Part shown: in pieces, positions 7,272 to 10,238 of the stretch
Numbering within the stretch: position 1 is the first letter of the stretch
Layout: the number at the start of each line of letters is the position of its first letter
Origin: Rhodobacterales bacterium CG2_30_65_12
GTDB taxonomy: Bacteria; Pseudomonadota; Alphaproteobacteria; Rhodobacterales; Rhodobacteraceae
Assembly (NCBI GenBank): GCA_001873585.1
Contig: MNZL01000116.1
Span: forward strand, 1 to 10,238
Reading direction: 5' to 3'
Length of the DNA: 10,238 bases
Translations under genes and position numbers: made by a program
The notes under the pieces: model-generated
The model's input: the letters and a program-made list of their open reading frames with translations, nothing else
Told to the model about the DNA's origin: nothing
Databases searched by the model: none

Positions 7272-8441
7272 ATGCGGCTCAAGCAGTGTCACAATTTTCA
7301 CGACTATCGGGAGCTGGCGCGTCGGCGCTTGCCTGGCCCGATCTTCAACTACATCGACGGTGGCGCCGATGACGAGGTGACGCTGCGCAAGAACACTGCC
7401 AGCTTCGAGCGCTGCGATCTCGTGCCCAAGGTGCTGCGCGGCGTTGCGGAGGTGGATCTCTCGGTAAAGGTGATGGGGCAGAAACTCGATCTGCCCTTCT
7501 ACTGCTCCCCCACGGCGCTTCAGAGGCTGTTTCACCATCAGGGCGAGCGGGCCGTAGCCGCCGCCGCGGAACGCTATGGCACCATGTTCGGGGTCTCCTC
7601 GCTCGGCACGGTGAGCCTCGAAGAGCTGCGCCGCAAACACAAGACGCCCCAGGTCTACCAATTCTATTTCCACAAGGATCGCGGCCTGAACCGGGCGATG
7701 ATGCAGCGCGCGAAGGAGGCTGGCGTCGAGGTGATGATGCTCACGGTCGACTCGAGCACCGGCGGCAACCGCGAGCGCGACTTGCGCACGGGGTTCTCGA
7801 TCCCGATGCGGCTCACGCTCGCGGGCATGGCGCAGTTTGCGATGAAGCCGATGTGGGGGATCAACTATGTGACCCATCCGCGCTTCGCGCTTCCGCAGCT
7901 CGACGAACACGTTGACATGGGCAAGGGAACAATGTCGATCGGGCGCTATTTCACCGAGATGCTCGATCCGTCCATGACCTGGAACGACGTGTCCGGGATG
8001 GTGGCCGAATGGGGCGGGCCGTTCTGCCTCAAGGGCATCATTTCGGTAGAGGATGCGCGCCGGGCCGTGGATATCGGCTGCCAGGGGATCGTTTTGTCAA
8101 ACCATGGCGGGCGGCAGCTCGACGGCACGCGCACACCTTTCGACCAGCTTGCCGAGATCGTCGATGCGGTGGGCGACCGGATCGACGTGATGATGGACAG
8201 CGGTATCCAGCGAGGCACCCATGTGCTGAAGGCGCTTGCGCTTGGGGCAAAGGCGGTTGGGATCGGGCGGTACTATCTCTTTCCGCTCGCTGCCGCCGGG
8301 CAAGCTGGGGTGGAGCGCGCCCTCGGTAACTTGCGGGACGAGATCGAGCGCGGAATGAAGCTGATGGGCTGCGCCTCGGTAAGCGAGTTGACGCGCGAAG
8401 ATGTCCGGTATGAGGTGTCCGTCGGGTCTGACTGGCGTTGA
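7272..8441 (+). CDS. FMN-dependent L-lactate / alpha-hydroxyacid dehydrogenase
   Basis: A 389-residue flavoprotein of the LldD/MdlB/glycolate oxidase family, close to the usual length. Landmarks are FNYIDGGADDE (25-35), the FMN-binding SPTALQRLFH (79-88) and VSSLGTVSLEEL, YQFY (129-132), LTVDSSTGGNRERD with R168, LKGI (K254), the catalytic SNHGGRQLDG (H278, R281) and the phosphate-binding DSGIQRG (309-315) with IGR (331-333). It oxidises an L-2-hydroxy acid to the 2-keto acid, passing electrons to quinone, cytochrome or oxygen. As the last gene of this operon it is well placed to turn L-lactate (from a 6-deoxysugar) or glycolate (from a pentose) into pyruvate or glyoxylate. A GGGAGGA site at 7261-7267 sets the start. 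Insertion-sequence debris begins within about 15 bases of the stop, so the last few residues may not be ancestral. Confidence 0.9.
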   Translation: MRLKQCHNFHDYRELARRRLPGPIFNYIDGGADDEVTLRKNTASFERCDLVPKVLRGVAEVDLSVKVMGQKLDLPFYCSPTALQRLFHHQGERAVAAAAERYGTMFGVSSLGTVSLEELRRKHKTPQVYQFYFHKDRGLNRAMMQRAKEAGVEVMMLTVDSSTGGNRERDLRTGFSIPMRLTLAGMAQFAMKPMWGINYVTHPRFALPQLDEHVDMGKGTMSIGRYFTEMLDPSMTWNDVSGMVAEWGGPFCLKGIISVEDARRAVDIGCQGIVLSNHGGRQLDGTRTPFDQLAEIVDAVGDRIDVMMDSGIQRGTHVLKALALGAKAVGIGRYYLFPLAAAGQAGVERALGNLRDEIERGMKLMGCASVSELTREDVRYEVSVGSDWR

Positions 8442-8442
8442 C

Positions 8443-8655
8443 TTGTTCAGCCGACCAGGTCCAAGGCATGAGGTCATCAAGGCGGTTCATGTTATGGTCC
8501 GCGGCACGGGCCAGAACCCAGCCCAGCCAGGATTCTGGATCGACACTGTTCATGCGGGCCTGCTCGCTGGCGCGATCTGCCCCGAACAGGCCATTGACGC
8601 CGGTGAAGCCATCGGCATGCACCACGCCCTGGTATCCCTTGAGATGGGATGAGGG
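8443..8655 (-). pseudogene. IS66-family transposase (TnpC) remnant with internal deletion
   Basis: Read on the minus strand, one frame gives HLKGYQGVVHADGFTG then VNGLFGADRASEQA, the middle of the IS66 TnpC catalytic domain. It runs without a break into MNSVDPESWLGWVLARAADH and NMNRLDDLMPWTW, the C-terminus of the same family. In intact TnpC proteins these two blocks are separated by roughly a hundred or more residues, so an in-frame internal deletion joined them near 8553-8562. The N-terminal two-thirds of the protein and the accessory IS66 genes are missing. It cannot encode a working transposase. Confidence 0.8.
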
Positions 8656-8718
8656 GGGCTTGCGCTACTTGCATGTGAAGACGGCTTCGACCCGATCGAG
8701 GACCGGCTGCGCGCCAAC
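8656..8718 (+). pseudogene. Possible IS256-type transposase N-terminal fragment
   Basis: On the plus strand this short segment reads LALLACEDGFDPIEDRLRAN. The 'E-D-G-F-D-P-I-E-D-R-L-R' string resembles the start of some IS256 (mutator) type transposases, where it precedes an IEAxFEEEL block. That next block is absent; the frame continues with unrelated residues and stops at 8779-8781. It fills the junction between the IS66 and IS21 pieces. Only about 20 residues support the call, so chance similarity is possible. Confidence 0.33.
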
Positions 8719-8783
8719 TCCCGCTGGCTCATACCCTCGCTGCGCGCCAGCCTGACCTTCCTGAAAAGTTCCGCGGTGTAATT
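8709..8783 (-). pseudogene. IS21-family IstA transposase, N-terminal fragment only
   Basis: The minus strand reads NYTAELFRKVRLARSEGMSQ followed by RELAR, matching the N-terminal helix-turn-helix region of IstA proteins (typically M-Y/F-T-V/A-E-L-Y-x-x-VRR...EGMSxREAAR). The position expected for the ATG holds AAT followed by TAC, as if one base of the start codon had been lost, yet a GAGGAG ribosome site still precedes it. After RELAR the family sequence breaks off. Only the first 25 or so residues survive. Confidence 0.6.
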
Positions 8784-8895
8784 CTCCTCGCCCTCCCTGC
8801 AGCCACAAGAAGGGAAAAAGTGGACGACTTTTGCGCCGCCCGCACCGCCAATGCGGCGGCGCGACCGGGGTTCAATTTTGCACCGCAGTTCTCAC
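8784..8895 (-). mobile_element. IS21-type left end (non-coding terminal region)
   Basis: Between the istA fragment and the IS5 piece lies a non-coding block with the look of an IS21 left end. Two imperfect 14-base direct repeats, each with a TTTTGC core followed by CCGC (plus strand), occur at 8826-8839 and 8873-8886, one beside GTGGACGAC and one beside GGGGTTCAA. IS21 ends carry several such repeats as transposase-binding sites. The outer edge appears to lie where the IS5 reading frame stops (about 8890-8895), which suggests that this element inserted into the IS5 transposase gene. Confidence 0.5.
8826..8886. repeat. Pair of imperfect 14-bp direct repeats
   Basis: gacttttgcgccgc (8826-8839) and caattttgcaccgc (8873-8886) match at 11 of 14 positions and point the same way, 47 bases apart start to start. 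They lie immediately upstream of the istA fragment and are best read as the repeated transposase-binding sites of an IS21-type end. Confidence 0.55.
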
Positions 8896-9172
8896 GCGCA
8901 TTCGAGGTCGGGGTCACCACGCATCGCATTGAAAAGACTCTCGAATACACCCGCCTTGGCCCATCTGCGGAACCGCCGGAACTGGCTGTTCCAGTTGCCG
9001 AAAGCCGGCGGCAGGTCGCGCCATGGCGAGCCAGTCCGAACCGGCCTGAAAACGGCTTCCAGAAACAGACGACTACCCTTTGCCGTCGCCCCGGCGTCGC
9101 TGACATTCCCCGGCAAATGCGGCTCAACCTCTGCCAAACAGAATCCGTCCCCACATAGCACTGCTCGTTCAT
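8893..9172 (-). pseudogene. IS5-family transposase (orfA) fragment, frameshifted and truncated
   Basis: On the minus strand an ATG at 9172-9170 opens a frame reading MNEQCYVGTDSVWQR. From about 9115 the recognisable sequence continues in another frame: VEPHLPGNVSDAGATAKGSR, FLEAVFRPVRTGSPWRDLP, AFGNWNSQFRRFRRWAKAGV and FESLFNAMRGDPDLECA, then a stop. This is the N-terminal half of IS5-family (IS427/IS1031-like) transposases. Adding one base after TGGCAG restores a continuous WQ-x-VEPHLPG reading, so a single-base deletion explains the shift. The catalytic D-D-E part is missing because the frame runs into the IS21-like end. It is not functional. Confidence 0.75.
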
Positions 9173-9199
9173 TCAAACCTCCAATCTGGAGGTTTGAAT
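9171..9199. promoter_or_regulatory. Perfect 13-bp inverted repeat covering the IS5 transposase ribosome site
   Basis: ATTCAAACCTCCA (9171-9183) and TGGAGGTTTGAAT (9187-9199) are exact reverse complements separated by a three-base loop. Read on the minus strand the second arm holds the GGAGG ribosome site, and its last two bases are the AT of the transposase ATG. In mRNA that includes both arms the ribosome site would be locked in the stem. This resembles the way several IS elements block translation from transcripts entering from outside. No T-run follows on either strand, so it is not a typical terminator. Confidence 0.6.
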
Positions 9200-9315
9200 C
9201 AGATATCACGCCTTTTGGGAATCCCGATTGTCCATTGGCCCTGGCACCGTGCTTGGTGCGTTTGATACATGAGGCCGGAATTACCTTCAGGGGTGAATTG
9301 GCTCCGGGGTCAAGT

Positions 9316-9334
9316 GGGGGCCGAGGCCCCTTTC
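9316..9334 (+). terminator. GC-rich hairpin with short T tract upstream of ribB
   Basis: GGGGC (9317-9321) pairs with GCCCC (9326-9330) around a four-base loop, and TTT follows at 9331-9333. It may end leftover transcription from the operon or IS region before ribB. The stem is only five pairs and the T tract is short, so it may also just be part of the ribB leader. No riboflavin (RFN) riboswitch could be assembled from the 9226-9393 sequence, and no clear sigma-70 promoter was recognised there. Confidence 0.3.
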
Positions 9335-9393
9335 CTCTGGCAAAGCCGGGCGCAACGGTTTATCTCGCCTGCGTGCTTGAGCGAGAGGCGAAC

Positions 9394-10238
9394 ATGTCGG
9401 ACGGAAACACCTACGAAAAGCCGGGGCCGGTAGAGATCAACTGGAGCGATGCCATTTCCTCGATCGAGGAGATCATCGAAGATGCCCGCAACGGGCGGAT
9501 GTTCGTGCTGGTTGACCACGAAGACCGCGAGAACGAGGGCGACCTGGTGATCCCGGCGCAGATGGCGACGCCGGAAGCGGTGAACTTCATGGCCAGGAAC
9601 GGGCGCGGGCTGATTTGCCTTGCCATGCCCGGTGAGCGGATCGACGCGCTTGGGCTGACGCTGATGTCGACCCAGAACGCCTCGCGGCACGAAACCGCTT
9701 TCACCGTTTCGATCGAGGCGCGTGAAGGGGTGACCACCGGTATCTCGGCGCATGACCGGGCATGCACGGTCGCGGTGGCGATCGACCCGACGAAGGGCCC
9801 CGCCGATATTGTCACCCCCGGCCACGTTTTTCCGCTGCGCGCGCGCGACGGCGGGGTGCTGGTGCGCGCCGGCCATACCGAGGCGGCGGTCGATATCGCC
9901 CGGCTCGCGGGGCTCCAGCCCGCCGGCGTGATTTGCGAGATCATGAACGACGATGGCACCATGGCGCGATTGCCGGAGCTGATCGCCTTTGCCCAGAAGC
10001 ACGGGCTGAAGGTGGGCACCATCGCCGATCTCATCGCCTACCGCCGCCGCCACGATAACCTGGTAAAGGAAAGCGCCAAGAAGCGGGTAACCTCGGAGCA
10101 CGGCGGTGCGTGGTGCATGCGCGTGTTTACCGATGAGACGCAAGGGGCCGAGCATATCGCGCTGACGATGGGCGATCTGACCACCGAAGAGCCGGTGCTG
10201 GTGCGGATGCACGCGCTCAACCCGCTCGAAGATGCGCT
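9394..10238 (+). CDS. ribB: 3,4-dihydroxy-2-butanone-4-phosphate synthase with degenerate GTP cyclohydrolase II-like domain (3' partial)
   Basis: The frame is open from ATG 9394 to the window end (281 residues). Residues about 18-215 are the RibB domain, which makes 3,4-dihydroxy-2-butanone 4-phosphate from ribulose 5-phosphate for riboflavin synthesis. The active-site loop DHEDRENEGD (41-50), GLICLAMPG (72-80), TVSIEAREGVTTGISAHDRA, TPGHVFPL (H144) and RAGHTEA (H160) are all present. From about 233 a RibA (GTP cyclohydrolase II)-like domain begins (TSEHGGAW...). Where active RibA has RVHSECLTGD, including the first zinc-binding Cys, this protein has RMHALNPLED (271-280), so cyclohydrolase activity is unlikely, as in RibBX-type proteins. 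A GAGAGG site (9383-9388) precedes the start. A housekeeping gene, unrelated to the sugar operon. Confidence 0.9.
   Translation, partial: MSDGNTYEKPGPVEINWSDAISSIEEIIEDARNGRMFVLVDHEDRENEGDLVIPAQMATPEAVNFMARNGRGLICLAMPGERIDALGLTLMSTQNASRHETAFTVSIEAREGVTTGISAHDRACTVAVAIDPTKGPADIVTPGHVFPLRARDGGVLVRAGHTEAAVDIARLAGLQPAGVICEIMNDDGTMARLPELIAFAQKHGLKVGTIADLIAYRRRHDNLVKESAKKRVTSEHGGAWCMRVFTDETQGAEHIALTMGDLTTEEPVLVRMHALNPLEDA

Larger units (their letters stand above)
8442..9230. mobile_element. Insertion-sequence graveyard (IS66, IS21, IS5 and possibly IS256 remnants)
   Basis: This stretch between the operon and ribB has no intact gene. Translation shows pieces of at least three unrelated transposase families, each truncated and joined directly to the next, mostly on the minus strand. 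The individual pieces are listed separately. The right limit is not defined: no convincing terminal inverted repeat was found, and 9230 is only where recognisable IS sequence runs out. Such nested debris indicates repeated insertion and deletion at one site, here just after the last gene of a catabolic operon, where insertion does no harm. Confidence 0.75.

Noticed and set aside
8820..9158. Plus-strand 112-codon frame across the IS region
   Set aside because: It is the antisense of the IS21 end and the IS5 transposase fragment and shows no protein family pattern.
9262..9290. TTGATA as a -35 box for ribB
   Set aside because: No acceptable -10 element was found at 16-18 bases downstream; alphaproteobacterial promoters are too weakly conserved to call it.
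9226..9393. Possible FMN (RFN) riboswitch upstream of ribB
   Set aside because: A piece like 'TTCAGGGGTGAATT' recalls the start of the element, but the conserved ACCGGCGGT and AGCCCGCGA segments are not present.
1..10238. CRISPR arrays, tRNA or rRNA genes, and defence-system genes
   Set aside because: No regularly spaced repeats, no tRNA-like cloverleaf and no defence-related motifs were seen; the novelty in this window is metabolic rather than defensive.

Overview
The window is GC-rich bacterial DNA. Gene content, codon use and the type of riboflavin gene at the right end fit an alphaproteobacterium, most likely a Rhodobacterales (Roseobacter-group) member; this is inferred from protein style, not from a marker gene.

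Region 1 (1-8441) is one tightly packed plus-strand operon with ten complete genes, preceded by the last codons of an eleventh that looks like the ATPase of a sugar ABC transporter. Most junctions overlap (TGATG, ATGA or longer) or leave only 2-34 bases. Order: ABC ATPase end; mandelate-racemase-type acid-sugar dehydratase; L-rhamnose-mutarotase family protein (rhaM-like); RraA/HMG-aldolase family protein; a second, divergent enolase-superfamily dehydratase; UxaA-type small (SAF) and large subunits; SDR dehydrogenase; FAH-family hydrolase; amidohydrolase-2 lactonase; FMN-dependent L-lactate/alpha-hydroxyacid dehydrogenase.

Together these read as a non-phosphorylative oxidative route for an aldose, best fitting a 6-deoxyhexose such as L-fucose or L-rhamnose: import, anomer interconversion, (oxidation to a lactone by an enzyme not seen here), lactone opening, dehydration to a 2-keto-3-deoxy acid, oxidation at C4, hydrolytic cleavage to pyruvate plus L-lactate, and oxidation of L-lactate to pyruvate. 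The RraA-like protein, the second enolase-type enzyme and the UxaA pair are surplus to that linear route. They suggest a second substrate, a parallel aldol-cleavage branch, or an undescribed variant.

Region 2 (8442 to about 9230) is an insertion-sequence graveyard with no intact gene. It holds an internally deleted IS66 transposase fragment (minus), a possible IS256-type fragment (plus), an IS21-type left end with the start of istA (minus), and a frameshifted, truncated IS5-family transposase (minus) whose start region sits in a perfect 13-bp hairpin.

Region 3 (about 9230-10238) is a short leader with a GC-rich hairpin, then ribB, 3,4-dihydroxy-2-butanone-4-phosphate synthase. Its C-terminal GTP-cyclohydrolase-II-like domain already lacks the expected HSEC zinc-site motif where the window ends, so it looks like a RibBX-type protein.
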